Of a stretch of DNA of 64,000 bases, positions 41,698 through 50,457 are shown piece by piece. Source of the DNA: Bacillota bacterium. Lineage in GTDB: Bacteria; Bacillota; Desulfotomaculia; Desulfotomaculales; Desulforudaceae. Numbering within the stretch: the stretch's first letter is position 1; every line of letters begins with the position of its first letter. The stretch spans positions 124,001 to 188,000 of the forward strand of contig JBFLXL010000003.1 in the NCBI GenBank assembly GCA_040757205.1. Direction: 5' to 3'. The notes beneath the pieces are model-generated. The model ran no database searches. It saw only the letters and a program-made list of their open reading frames with translations, and was not told the origin of the DNA. A program made the translations under genes and the position numbers.

Positions 41698-42171
41698 GTG
41701 AGCTTTTTCAAGAGTTTTGCGATCAGCGGTTCGGGCTTGACGGCCGAGCGCCTGCGGCTGGACCTGATCAGCAACAACATCGCCAACGTGCACACCACCC
41801 GGACCCGGGAAGGCGGTCCCTACCGGCGTGAGGTGCCGGTTTTCGCCCAGCATCTCGAACGGGTCCGGGAAGGGGACAGCCCCCCTGGGGTCCAAAGGGG
41901 ACAGTCCCCCTTGTTCGCCGTGTCCCCCTTTTTCACCGGCGCCGGCGTGCGCGTGACGGCCGTGGTCAAGGACCCGAGCCCGCTCCGGATGGTGCATGAA
42001 CCCGAACACCCGGACGCCGACGCGGCTGGATTCGTGCGGTACCCGAACGTGGACCTGAACCGGGAATTCGTGGACCTGATGGGCGCGAGCCGGGCGTACG
42101 AGGCCAACGCCGCGGCGTTCGACGCCGCGAAGCAGATGGTGCAGCGCGCCCTGGAACTGGGCCGCGGTTAG
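41698..42171 (+). CDS. flgC: Flagellar basal-body rod protein FlgC with embedded palindromes
   Basis: Rod subunit, 157 residues. N-terminal GLTAERLRLDLISNNIANVH and C-terminal YPNVDLNREFVDLMGASRAYEANAAAFDAAKQM are canonical. Between them, about residues 57-79, where rod proteins have a variable loop, two GGGGACAG(T/C)CCCC units plus a GTGTCCCCC half-unit (41871-41930) are read in frame as GDSPPG and GQSPLF. The family core before and after is intact, so the protein should still work. GTG start overlapping the region after the flgB stop by 7 bases spacing. Confidence 0.95.
   Translation: MSFFKSFAISGSGLTAERLRLDLISNNIANVHTTRTREGGPYRREVPVFAQHLERVREGDSPPGVQRGQSPLFAVSPFFTGAGVRVTAVVKDPSPLRMVHEPEHPDADAAGFVRYPNVDLNREFVDLMGASRAYEANAAAFDAAKQMVQRALELGRG
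41871..41931. repeat. GGGGACAGTCCCC palindromes inside flgC
   Basis: Units at 41871-41886, 41897-41911 and a half-unit at 41921-41929. Read in frame. Confidence 0.9.
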
Positions 42172-42199
42172 GTTACGGTTAGGTTAGGGGGGAAGGCGC

Positions 42200-42490
42200 G
42201 TGATCAAGGAAACCGTCCTGCAGCCCCTGTTTCCCGCCCTGAGCCCTGAGAAGCGGACCGCGGGCTCCGGGGGGGATTTCGGGCGGCTGTTGAACGAGGC
42301 GGTGAACCGGCTGAACGAGAGCCAGGTCCGGGCGGACACCGCCGTACGGCAGTTCCTGGCCGGGGAAGTGCAGGACGTGCACCAGGTGATTATCGCCCTG
42401 CGCGAGGCGGAACTGACTATGCAGCTTGCTGTGGAGGTGCGCAACAAGGTCCTGGAAGCTTACCAGGAGATAAACCGCACGCCGCTGTAA
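42200..42490 (+). CDS. fliE: Flagellar hook-basal body complex protein FliE
   Basis: Links the MS ring to the rod. 96 residues; the C-terminal half FLAGEVQDVHQVIIALREAELTMQLAVEVRNKVLEAYQEI is the conserved FliE region. GTG 42200 with GGGGGGAAGG. A 158-base gap follows before fliF, with a GGGGCTAAAGCCCC hairpin (about 42507-42525) and no gene. Confidence 0.94.
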   Translation: MIKETVLQPLFPALSPEKRTAGSGGDFGRLLNEAVNRLNESQVRADTAVRQFLAGEVQDVHQVIIALREAELTMQLAVEVRNKVLEAYQEINRTPL

Positions 42491-42648
42491 CCCGGGCGGT
42501 GCGGTTTTCCGGGGCTAAAGCCCCCGACGGCCGGACACGTTTGACGGTTGCGGGGAGAAAGTCGGCGTCTTGGGCCTGATCATTACCCGGTAGAGTGTGT
42601 GCGCTGCTCTTTTGGGGGCGGCGGCCGCCGAGCCCTGGAGGTAGCTGG

Positions 42649-44193
42649 ATGGAAAGTCAGGTCGTGGTGGCCAGGATGAACGAACGGTGGCAAGCCTTGA
42701 GCATCACCCACAAGGTTGCGCTCGTTCTGCTGGTCCTGGGGTCCTTGCTGGCTCTTTACTATCTGGGACAGTTTGTCCGGCAGATGAACTACGCTACTCT
42801 CTTCGCCCGGTTGGAACCCCGGGAGGCCGGGGCGATCGTGGAACAGCTCGACGGGATGCGTATCCCCTACATCCTGAGCGACGGGGGTACCACCATCCGG
42901 GTTCCCCGCGCCCACGTGGACCAGGCCCGGATTCACCTGGCGACCTCCGGGGCCCTCGGGGCGGACGGCGCCGGCTGGGAACTCTTCGACCGCACCAAAC
43001 TGGGCATCACCGAATTCGAACAGCAAATCAACTACCAACGGGCCCTCCAGGAGGAGCTGCGCCGTACCATCGTCCAGTTGGACGAGGTGGAAGCGGCCCG
43101 GGTGCACCTGGTGTTGCCTGAAAAGAGTGTGTTCGCCACCGAGAAAGCCCCCCCGACGGCGTCCGTGGCCGTAAAGCTCCGTCCCGGCGCGGACCTGAAC
43201 CAGAGCCAGGTCCGGGGGGTGGTGGCGTTGATCTCCGGCAGCGTGGAGGGGCTGACGCCGGAAAACGTGCACCTTGTCGACATGCGGGGCCGGCTTTTGA
43301 ACCCGGACGGGCGTCAGGACCCGGTTTCGGGTCTGGCGCTCACCCACCAGGAAATCAAGCGCAACTACGAGCGCGAACTGGAAATGCGGCTCCAGAACAT
43401 GCTCCAGCGGATCGTGGGCCCCGACCGGGTGGTGGCCATGATCTCCGCGGATTTGGACTTTTCCCAGCAGCAATCGGTGTCCACCGTGCCCTACGGGGAA
43501 GCGCAGATGGTGAGCGAGCAGACGGTGCGGGAAGAGAGCGAGGGTACCGGCGCCGGGGGCGGCGTGCCCGGAACCGACGCCAACCTGCCCCCCCCCGCCT
43601 ACCCCTTGGCCGGTGGCGGGACAGAGAGCCAATCGTACGCACGCGAGGAGCGGACGGCGAATTACCAGGTGGGCACGCTGCAGCGGACGGTGTCCCAGCC
43701 GCCGGGAGAGGTTCGGCGCCTGTCCACCTCGGTGGTGGTGGACGGGGAGTTGAACGCCGCCCAAACCGAACAAATCCAGGACGTGATCACCGCCGCTTTG
43801 GGCTTCAACCCGGAACGGGGGGACCAGATCCTGGTGGCGCCGATGGCTTTTGACACCACCTACCAGGAACAGCTCGAAGCAGATTTGCAGAAGGCCGAGG
43901 CGTCGGCGGCGGAACGGGAGCGCCAACAGCTTATCTACTACGCGGCGCTGGCCGGGGGCGCGCTGCTCCTGCTTCTGATCCTGATTATCACCGGCGTGGT
44001 GGTAGGCCGGCGTCTCGGGCGGACTCCGCGCCCACGCCTGCAGCCTGAGGTGGAGGAACTCGCCCCCCTGTCGGTGGCGTCCGCGGAACCAGTGGCCCGA
44101 TTAAGCGACAGGCAGCGGGGCGCCCGGGAGTTGGCCAAGCAAAAACCGGAAGAAGTGGCGCAGATCATCAAGGTTTGGCTGAGCGAGAAATAG
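42649..44193 (+). CDS. fliF: Flagellar MS-ring protein FliF
   Basis: Forms the membrane ring on which the motor is built. 514 residues: TM1 about 25-45 (ALVLLVLGSLLALYYLGQF), periplasmic ring-building motifs (about 50-230, YQRALQEELRRTIVQLDEVEAARVHLVLPEKSVF), a flexible acidic/proline loop (about 285-340), TM2 about 425-450 (LIYYAALAGGALLLLLILIITGVVVG), and the cytoplasmic FliG-binding tail RQRGARELAKQKPEEVAQIIKVWLSEK. ATG 42649 after GGAGG. Confidence 0.96.
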   Translation: MESQVVVARMNERWQALSITHKVALVLLVLGSLLALYYLGQFVRQMNYATLFARLEPREAGAIVEQLDGMRIPYILSDGGTTIRVPRAHVDQARIHLATSGALGADGAGWELFDRTKLGITEFEQQINYQRALQEELRRTIVQLDEVEAARVHLVLPEKSVFATEKAPPTASVAVKLRPGADLNQSQVRGVVALISGSVEGLTPENVHLVDMRGRLLNPDGRQDPVSGLALTHQEIKRNYERELEMRLQNMLQRIVGPDRVVAMISADLDFSQQQSVSTVPYGEAQMVSEQTVREESEGTGAGGGVPGTDANLPPPAYPLAGGGTESQSYAREERTANYQVGTLQRTVSQPPGEVRRLSTSVVVDGELNAAQTEQIQDVITAALGFNPERGDQILVAPMAFDTTYQEQLEADLQKAEASAAERERQQLIYYAALAGGALLLLLILIITGVVVGRRLGRTPRPRLQPEVEELAPLSVASAEPVARLSDRQRGARELAKQKPEEVAQIIKVWLSEK

Positions 44194-44205
44194 GGGGCGG
44201 GAGTA

Positions 44206-45210
44206 GTGACGACCAAACCGGGACTGAAAAAAGCGGCCATCTTCCTGATCTCGCTCGGGTCGGACCTGTCGGCGCGGGTTTTAAAGCACGACTTCTTCGA
44301 CGAAGAGATTGAAGAAATCTCCTTTATGGTCAACCAGATGGAGCGGGTGCCGCCCGAGGTCCGGGACACGGTCCTCGATGAATTCGCTCAGCTCTACGAG
44401 GCCCGGCAGTACCTGATCCAGGGCGGGCCGAAATATTGCCGGGAGATGCTGGATAAGGCGGTCGGCCGGGAACGGGCCGAAGTCATCTTCAAGAGGCTTA
44501 CCGCCACCCAAAAGACCATTCCTTTCTACTCGCTGCGGAAAACCGACCCCAAACACATGTTGAATTTCATTCGGGACGAGCACCCGCAGACCATCGCCAT
44601 GATCTTGTCCTACCTGGAGCCGTCCCAGTCCAGTATCATCCTGGGAGCCCTGCCGCCCGAGGAGCGCAGTGAGGTGGCCCGGCGGATTGCGACGATGGAG
44701 CGGGCCTCCCCCGAGGTGGTCCAAGACGTCGAGCGGGTCCTCGAGCGCAAGCTTTCCATTGTGATGACCGAAGAGGTGATGGACGTCGGCGGGGTGCAAG
44801 CACTGGTGCGCATGCTGAACATGGCCGACCGCTCGACCGAGAAATCGATTTTGGAGGAACTGGAGCGCGACGACCCCCGGCTGGCGGAAGAGATCCGCCA
44901 GCAGATGTTCGTCTTCGAGGACATCGTAAAACTGGACGACGTGTCCACGCAGCGGATTCTGCGGGAGGTCAACAACAAGGACCTGGCGCTGGCGCTCCGC
45001 GGGGCGAACGACGAAGTGCGGCAAAAGATCTACAAGAACCAGTCCCAGCGCGCTTCCCAGATGCTGCGGGAGGAAATCGAGTATATGGGTCCGGTGCGCC
45101 TGAAGGAAGTGGAAGAGGCCCAGCAGCGGATCGTGAAGGTAATCCGCGCCTTGGAGGAGACCGGAGAGGTGGTGGTCTCGCGTGGCGGCGAAGACGCCCT
45201 CGTTGTCTAG
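44206..45210 (+). CDS. fliG: Flagellar motor switch protein FliG
   Basis: Rotor protein that interacts with MotA. 334 residues: N domain binding FliF, middle domain with the EHPQTIAMILSYLEPSQSS (EHPQ) motif, and the C-terminal charge-bearing torque helix (LREVNNKDLALALRGANDEV). GTG start 12 bases after fliF. The 3' end overlaps fliH by 29 bases in another frame. Confidence 0.97.
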   Translation: MTTKPGLKKAAIFLISLGSDLSARVLKHDFFDEEIEEISFMVNQMERVPPEVRDTVLDEFAQLYEARQYLIQGGPKYCREMLDKAVGRERAEVIFKRLTATQKTIPFYSLRKTDPKHMLNFIRDEHPQTIAMILSYLEPSQSSIILGALPPEERSEVARRIATMERASPEVVQDVERVLERKLSIVMTEEVMDVGGVQALVRMLNMADRSTEKSILEELERDDPRLAEEIRQQMFVFEDIVKLDDVSTQRILREVNNKDLALALRGANDEVRQKIYKNQSQRASQMLREEIEYMGPVRLKEVEEAQQRIVKVIRALEETGEVVVSRGGEDALVV

Positions 45211-45925
45211 CCCGGGGGGTGCCGCCGGGCGGGTTCTTAAAAGCGCGGCCGTGGGAGACCAACAGCCGTTCCAGCTGATGCTGAAGGGAACGGGCGGTGG
45301 GTCGCCGGACGAGCTCATGAGCGGATCCGAGCCGGAGAAGGTGCTGCAACTGGCCCGGATTGAAGCGGACGAAATCAAGAAACGAGCCTACGACGAAGGG
45401 TGGCGGGAGGGCTACCAGGAAGGGCTGGAGCAGGCGCGGAAGGAGGCGGTCCAGGTCCGGGAGGCCGCCCGCGGCGTGTTGCGGGAGGCGGAGGCACTGC
45501 GGCGGCATACCCTTGAGGAACTCGCCGTGGAGGTCCGAACCCTGGCGGTGGCGATCGCCGAGAAACTGGTCGCCGGGCAGTTGGAACTCGGCCCGGAGAC
45601 CATCGCCGCCGTGGCCCGGGAGACCCTGGACGCAGTCCGGGAGCGCGAAAGCGTGGTCTTATACGTTCATCCCGCCCACGTCGGCGCGCTGCTGGATGCG
45701 GTGCCGGTGCTCAAAACGCTCCTGCCCGAGGGGGCATCGCTCCGGATCATCGGCGACGCCGGCCTGGAGCGGGGCGGTTGCCTGGTGGAAACGGAGCAGG
45801 GTCTGGTGGACGCCACCACGGAAGTGCGCTGGCGCGAGGTGTTGAAAGGGTTGAAAGTGGTGCCGGGCACTTGTCTTATTAACTACCCTGAAAATCCCTC
45901 TCCCTCTGGGAGAGGGTCAGGGTGA
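45182..45925 (+). CDS. fliH: Flagellar assembly protein FliH, C-terminus formed by a dispersed repeat
   Basis: Regulates the FliI ATPase and brings it to the export gate. 247 residues: N-terminal disordered part, long coiled coil with GxxxG-like repeats (RIEADEIKKRAYDEGWREGYQEGLEQARKEA), and a C-terminal domain like V-ATPase subunit E (LGPETIAAVARETLDAV, GGCLVETEQGLVDATTEVRW). After about residue 234 the sequence NYPENPSPSGRGSG and the stop come from the 90-base dispersed repeat (45886-45974), so the native end has been replaced. GTG 45182 overlaps fliG. Confidence 0.93.
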   Translation: MAAKTPSLSSPGGAAGRVLKSAAVGDQQPFQLMLKGTGGGSPDELMSGSEPEKVLQLARIEADEIKKRAYDEGWREGYQEGLEQARKEAVQVREAARGVLREAEALRRHTLEELAVEVRTLAVAIAEKLVAGQLELGPETIAAVARETLDAVRERESVVLYVHPAHVGALLDAVPVLKTLLPEGASLRIIGDAGLERGGCLVETEQGLVDATTEVRWREVLKGLKVVPGTCLINYPENPSPSGRGSG

Positions 45926-45974
45926 GGGGTATTTTCATCCTTCCGATGGTGCCGCTAGAGCGGCATGGTTGTCT
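45886..45974 (-). repeat. Dispersed repeat element, copy 3 of 3 (inverted)
   Basis: Inverse of the copies at 9010 and 26499; its hairpin CCCTCTCCC-TCT-GGGAGAGGG is at about 45896-45916. It supplies the last codons and the TGA of fliH, and lies in front of fliI. Confidence 0.92.
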
Positions 45975-46041
45975 TATAGGAGAAGGCAGCCCTCCTTAAG
46001 ATTTCGCAGTCAGGTGCCAGGCATTTTAGGAGGAAGATTCC

Positions 46042-47457
46042 GTGGGCAGTGAGTCGCCGGCAAAGAACCTCGGCCTGGACTTCGAGGCCTGGCGTGCGCG
46101 GGTGAAAGCGGTGCGGCCGTTCCGCTTTCTCGGCCGGGTGACCAAGGTGGTCGGCCTGACGGTGGAAGTGGAGGGCCTGAACACTTTCATCGGCGAGATC
46201 TGCGCGGTGTACGTCCCCGGGGAGACACACCCGGTCCAGGGGGAGGTGGTCGGTTTTCGGGGCGGAACCTCCCTGCTTATGCCGCTGGGGGAATTGCGCG
46301 GCATCAGGTCGGGCTGCCGGGTGGAGCCGCTCGGCCGGACGCTCACGGTCCGGGTGGGGGTGCATCTGCTTGGGCAAGTGGTGAACGGTCTCGGGCAGCT
46401 GCTGACGAACGGCGGCCGCCATCAGAAAGGGGACATCGGAAAGGGGACATCAGAAAGGGGACAGTCCCCCTGGGGGCCGGATGCGGTTGAAGAGTATCCA
46501 GTACACAACGCGCCGCCCGACTGCTTAAGCCGCCGGCGCATCGACCGCCCGCTGGAGACGGGCGTGCGGGCGATTGACGGTTTCCTGACCTGCGGGCGTG
46601 GTCAGCGCCTGGGGCTTTTCTCGGGGAGCGGCGTGGGCAAGAGCGTACTTTTGGGGATGCTCTGCCGGTACTGCAGCGCCGACGTTAACGTGGTGGCCCT
46701 GGTGGGCGAGCGGGGCCGTGAGGTCAAGGATTTCATCGAGCGCGACCTGGGGCCGGAGAGCCTGGCCCGCTCGGTAATCGTGGTGGCCACCTCCGACCAG
46801 CCGGCGCTCATCCGGCTGCGGGCGGCGATGGTGGCCACGGCGATTGCCGAGTACTTCCGGGACCAGGGCAAAGACGTTTTGTTCCTGATGGACTCGGTCA
46901 CCCGATTTGCCCTGGCGCAGCGGGAGGTGGGCCTGGCGGTGGGAGAGCCGCCGACCACCCGGGGGTACACCCCCTCGGTGTTCGCCCTGCTCCCCAAGCT
47001 TCTGGAGCGTACCGGGACAAGCGCGGCGGGTTCGATCACCGGCTTTTACGCCGTGCTCGTGGAGGGAGACGATTTGCAGGAGCCGGTGGCGGATGCCGTG
47101 CGGAGCATCCTGGACGGCCACATAGTTTTGGACCGGGAGTTGGCGGCGAAGAACCATTACCCGGCCATCGACGTGCTGCAGAGCGTAAGCCGGCTGATGC
47201 CCGACATCGCGGGTCCGGAACACCAGCGTCACGCGGCGAAGCTCCGGCGTCTGCTGGCCGCCTTCAAACAGGCGGAAGACCTGGTGAACATCGGGGCGTA
47301 CGTCTCCGGTTCAAACCCACTGGTGGACGAGGCCCTGACCAAATACGGGCCGATCACGGAGTTCTTGCAGCAGGACCATGGGGACTTCAGCGGTTTTGCC
47401 GAGTCCCTGGCCCGCCTGCAATACCTTGCGGTGGAGGCGGGTGCCGGTGGTGTCTAA
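46042..47457 (+). CDS. fliI: Flagellum-specific ATPase FliI with embedded repeat insert
   Basis: Export ATPase of the flagellar type III system, related to F1 beta. 471 residues: Walker A GSGVGKS at about 195-201, Walker B VLFLMDSVTRFA, and the family motif GEPPTTRGYTPSVFALLPKLLERTG. An insert at about 128-146, between the N-terminal beta barrel and the ATPase core, is encoded by two GGGGACATC half-units and one GGGGACAGTCCCC unit (46427-46472); it replaces a linker that is variable in the family. GTG 46042 with AGGAGGAAG. Overlaps fliJ. Confidence 0.96.
   Translation: MGSESPAKNLGLDFEAWRARVKAVRPFRFLGRVTKVVGLTVEVEGLNTFIGEICAVYVPGETHPVQGEVVGFRGGTSLLMPLGELRGIRSGCRVEPLGRTLTVRVGVHLLGQVVNGLGQLLTNGGRHQKGDIGKGTSERGQSPWGPDAVEEYPVHNAPPDCLSRRRIDRPLETGVRAIDGFLTCGRGQRLGLFSGSGVGKSVLLGMLCRYCSADVNVVALVGERGREVKDFIERDLGPESLARSVIVVATSDQPALIRLRAAMVATAIAEYFRDQGKDVLFLMDSVTRFALAQREVGLAVGEPPTTRGYTPSVFALLPKLLERTGTSAAGSITGFYAVLVEGDDLQEPVADAVRSILDGHIVLDRELAAKNHYPAIDVLQSVSRLMPDIAGPEHQRHAAKLRRLLAAFKQAEDLVNIGAYVSGSNPLVDEALTKYGPITEFLQQDHGDFSGFAESLARLQYLAVEAGAGGV
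46427..46472. repeat. GGGGACAGTCCCC palindrome with half-units inside fliI
   Basis: AAAGGGGACATC(A/G)GAAAGGGGAC twice (46427-46455), then GGGGACAGTCCCCC (46457-46471). In frame. Confidence 0.9.
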
Positions 47458-47905
47458 GTTTGTTTTCCGGCTCGCTCCGGTGCTGGAAGTCCGCACGCGG
47501 AAAGAAGAACTGGCCCAGCAGGATCTGGCTTTCGCCGCCATGTGCAGGCGGGCCTGCGAGGACCGGCTGGCCGAAACCCGGCGCCTGCTGGCCCAAACCC
47601 TGGAGCAGGACGCTCCAGCCGGCTTTGACCTGACCACGGGTCTTTTCCTGGACTGCTACCGCGAGCACTTGGACAGGCGTGGTGCGGAGGAGGTTCGGGC
47701 CTTGGCCCGGCGGCAAGAGGAGGTGGAAGAACAGCGCACCCGCGTGGTGGAAGCCAGGCGGGACCGGGCGGTCCTGGAGCGGCTCAAGGAAAAGCAGTAC
47801 GCGCATTTCCGCGCCCGGGAGGCCGCCCGGGAGACCAAGGAACTGGATGACACGGGCACCCGGTCTTTCCAGTACAACCAGACAAAGAAGAAGGGAGGTG
47901 AATAG
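47450..47905 (+). CDS. fliJ: Flagellar export protein FliJ
   Basis: Coiled-coil central stalk of the export ATPase complex and escort for chaperone recycling. About 151 residues, almost entirely helical with many Arg/Glu/Ala (RRACEDRLAETRRLLAQTLE, ALARRQEEVEEQRTRVVEARRDRAV), starting KFVFRLAPVLEVRTRKEEL as in the family. GTGs at 47447 and 47450 are alternatives, both overlapping the fliI stop. GGTGGAGG upstream. Followed directly by fliK. Confidence 0.9.
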   Translation: MSKFVFRLAPVLEVRTRKEELAQQDLAFAAMCRRACEDRLAETRRLLAQTLEQDAPAGFDLTTGLFLDCYREHLDRRGAEEVRALARRQEEVEEQRTRVVEARRDRAVLERLKEKQYAHFRAREAARETKELDDTGTRSFQYNQTKKKGGE

Positions 47906-49558
47906 ATGGAGTTGACGGTGACTGAAATCCCCGGAGAAGGGTGTCCGGTAGCCCCGCCAGGCCGATCCGGACCCGGCGGCGGCGGCGGCACCCCGCCGGC
48001 GGCCGATTTCACGGCCTGCCTGCGGTCCGCGCGGCAGCGCATTCCGGGAGCCGGCAAGCCTCCGGAAGAAGTGCCGGCCTTGGGGGTTGTACCTGCCTCC
48101 GTGACCCTGGCGGAAGCCGTTTCCGGAAACGGCGGTAAAACGGGCGGCACTTTTCCGGCCGGTGCCCAAACCGACCCCGGTACCCACTTGCCCGGACCGG
48201 CAGGGAAAGCGCAAGCGCCGGCCGGCCCGGAGAATGCGCGGGCCCTACCGGTCACGGGCAGCATTCCCCTAAGTGGTGGTGCGGCGCTCGCTCCGAGGCC
48301 CGCGGCGGCCGCTTGGGGTGCGTCCGGCGGTCCCGGCCATAGCGCAGCGGCGGGCCTGCCGCACGTTATTCAGGATTTTGGACCACCGGCATCAGCCCCG
48401 CCCGGAATCGCGGAGCCTGCGGCAGACGTTTTCACCCGCCTCGATCCCGGTCAGGGAAGGGGCGTTCCGCAGGCGGCCGTTGGATTTGCCGAACCGGAAC
48501 CGCAAGTTTTGGGCGGGCCCGGGGCTGAACCGGCGGCCCGGGAGGCGCAAACGCCTGGTCAAGCTACGGCCCAAAACCGCCCCAGCGGAGTTCCGGCCGG
48601 TTTGGATCCGGCACCCGGCGCGGACCGGTCCGCATCGGGCGCGGCACTCTTGACTGACCGGGATTCCCGGGGGCACGTGCAGTCCGCTGAAGTAAGAGCC
48701 GAGCTGGTGTTGGAAAGAGCCGCGCCGGTCCCAGTCCGGCCGGCCCACTCGTGGGTGTCCCGCGCGGTTGACGGCCCGCAATCACCTCCGACCGACCCGG
48801 CCCGGCCCGACCCACTGACGTGGGTGCCCCGCGCTGGAGAGGCGGCTTCCGGCCGGACGCCTGAGACGGTGCGTCCGGCGGTACCGGTACCGGAAGAGGG
48901 AACGGCGCCCTTTTCCGCCCACCAGCAGTTGCCCGGCCCGTCTCAGGCCCGTTCGGCGGCGGCCGTCTCCGTTGCGGAGGTGCCCCGCGTCCCGGTACAG
49001 TCCGCCACCGCCGACGTCCGGGAAGCCGCCGGAGCACCCACCGGTTTCGAACGGCAGGTTCCGGCGCCCAAAGGGGGTCAGGTACAGGGAATTCCGGATG
49101 GTCTACCGCCGGGGTTGCGCCCCGCGGTCCTTGACCCTTACCCGGTGGCGCGGCAGCTTGCCGAGGCGGTGGTGCACCACGTCCGGCAGTTGCAGGTCCA
49201 AGCCGGGCAGGCGGTCCGGGTGAGCATCGCGCTCGAACCCCCGGAACTCGGGCGGGTGACCATGAAGTTGACCTTCAGCCGTCAGGGGCTGGAGGCGCTG
49301 TTCTACACCCCGGACCGGGCAGTCAAGGCGGTGATTGAGCAGGCGCTGCCCCACTTGCGGGAGGCGCTCGCCCGCCAGGAGATCAATGTTGGGAACGCAG
49401 GCGTGTTCCTGGGCCACGAGGAGGCTCACGACCAAGCGCCGCGGTTCTTCCGCGGTCCATGGCTCTCACCGGGGACTCCGGGGGAGGTGGCCGGTGAGCA
49501 ACCCAGCGGCGCCAAGCAGTCGGAATCGAGGTCAAACGGTGTGAATTACCTGGTTTAG
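47906..49558 (+). CDS. fliK: Flagellar hook-length control protein FliK
   Basis: Measures hook length and tells FlhB to switch export. 550 residues: long Pro/Ala/Gly-rich disordered ruler (about 1-400) and a C-terminal Flg_hook domain (about 415-505, VVHHVRQLQVQAGQAVRVSIALEPPELGRVTMKLTF, then LPHLREALARQEINVG). A repeat shared base for base with maf (48799-48836) lies at about residues 298-312, in the ruler, read as DPLTWVPRAG. ATG 47906 after GGGAGGTGAATAG. A FliK-like relative lies at 9172. Confidence 0.93.
   Translation: MELTVTEIPGEGCPVAPPGRSGPGGGGGTPPAADFTACLRSARQRIPGAGKPPEEVPALGVVPASVTLAEAVSGNGGKTGGTFPAGAQTDPGTHLPGPAGKAQAPAGPENARALPVTGSIPLSGGAALAPRPAAAAWGASGGPGHSAAAGLPHVIQDFGPPASAPPGIAEPAADVFTRLDPGQGRGVPQAAVGFAEPEPQVLGGPGAEPAAREAQTPGQATAQNRPSGVPAGLDPAPGADRSASGAALLTDRDSRGHVQSAEVRAELVLERAAPVPVRPAHSWVSRAVDGPQSPPTDPARPDPLTWVPRAGEAASGRTPETVRPAVPVPEEGTAPFSAHQQLPGPSQARSAAAVSVAEVPRVPVQSATADVREAAGAPTGFERQVPAPKGGQVQGIPDGLPPGLRPAVLDPYPVARQLAEAVVHHVRQLQVQAGQAVRVSIALEPPELGRVTMKLTFSRQGLEALFYTPDRAVKAVIEQALPHLREALARQEINVGNAGVFLGHEEAHDQAPRFFRGPWLSPGTPGEVAGEQPSGAKQSESRSNGVNYLV
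48747..48836. repeat. GTGGGTGTCCCGCG ... GACGTGGGTGCCCCGCG repeat inside fliK
   Basis: CACTCGTGGGTGTCCCGCG (about 48748-48766) and, after CCGACC tandem units, CCCACTGACGTGGGTGCCCC (48811-48830). 28 bases (48806-48833) are identical to maf 31176-31203. Confidence 0.88.
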
Positions 49559-49576
49559 GAAGGAGGTTATGAAACA

Positions 49577-49981
49577 GTGCCGGTACAGGGAGTAGGCAGC
49601 GAATACGCACCGCCCGCGAAAACGACGGCTCCCCGGGCATCGGGCGGTTTGTTCGACCAGGAAACTTTCCTGAAGCTCCTGGTGGCGCAGTTCAAAAACC
49701 CGAGCCCGTTCTCGCCGCCCGACACCGACAAGGTGATGGAGCAGGCGGTACAGTTCGGGATGCTTGAGCGCCTGGTCAAAGTGGAGGAGGCGCTTCGGGA
49801 AATGAGCCGGGCGGCGTATCTGGCCCAGGCCGCGGAGATCGTGGGCCGGGAAGTGGTTGTCCTGGCCGATAACCGGCGGATATCGGGAACGGTGGAACGG
49901 GTGCTCTTGAACGAGTTCGGCGCCCGGGTGGTGCTTGGAGCGGAGAGTTACGACATCGGCCAGGTTGTGGAGGTCGGATAG
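49577..49981 (+). CDS. flgD: Flagellar hook assembly scaffold FlgD (short form)
   Basis: Hook cap that guides FlgE. 134 residues with the conserved LFDQETFLKLLVAQFKNPSPFSPPDTDKVMEQAVQFGMLERL and a short C-terminal beta domain (VGREVVVLADNRRISGTV...GAESYDIGQVVEVG). Lacks the extended C-terminal Ig/Tudor-like part, as in many Firmicutes. GTG 49577 is 10 bases after AAGGAGGT. Stop overlaps the next start. Confidence 0.93.
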   Translation: MPVQGVGSEYAPPAKTTAPRASGGLFDQETFLKLLVAQFKNPSPFSPPDTDKVMEQAVQFGMLERLVKVEEALREMSRAAYLAQAAEIVGREVVVLADNRRISGTVERVLLNEFGARVVLGAESYDIGQVVEVG

Positions 49982-50376
49982 TGATGGTCGGTAAGATCGG
50001 CAAAGTACCGGCGCCGTCCGTGCCCGCGCCACCGAGCACCGCCGCTTATGAGCGGTTCGGGGTGCCGAGAAGCGGCGAACCCGGCTTCGGCGAGTTGCTG
50101 CAGCGGGAAATCAGGCAGGATGAACTGAAGTTCTCCGCGCACGCCCAGCGGCGGCTGGCCGAGCGGCAGATCAGCCTTGGGCCGCACGACCTAAAAAAAA
50201 TCAACCAGGCCGCTTTCCTGGCCGAGGCGAAGGGGTCCCGCCGGTCGCTGTTGATTTACGGTGATCTGGCCCTGGTGACCAGCATCGCCAACCGGACGGT
50301 GGTCACGGCCGTCAACGGTGAGGCGGCGGCGAACAGCGTGTTTACCGACATCGACAGCGCGGTGATCGTGAAGTAG
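49981..50376 (+). CDS. Flagellar operon protein (TIGR02530-like)
   Basis: 131 residues. N-terminal variable part, then KFSAHAQRRLAERQISLGPHDLKKINQAAFLAEAKGSRRSLLIYGDLALVTSIANRTVVTAV, the pattern of the small protein normally found between flgD and flgE in Gram-positive flagellar operons. Its role is not established; the position suggests hook assembly. GTG 49981 overlaps the flgD stop; ATG 49984 is an alternative. Confidence 0.85.
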   Translation: MMVGKIGKVPAPSVPAPPSTAAYERFGVPRSGEPGFGELLQREIRQDELKFSAHAQRRLAERQISLGPHDLKKINQAAFLAEAKGSRRSLLIYGDLALVTSIANRTVVTAVNGEAAANSVFTDIDSAVIVK

Positions 50377-50457
50377 GCAGCCGGTCCTTCCGGAGGCTGC
50401 GGGTTGCCGAACGACGGAAGCAACCCACGACTAAATAATAAAGGGAGGACATCTTAA

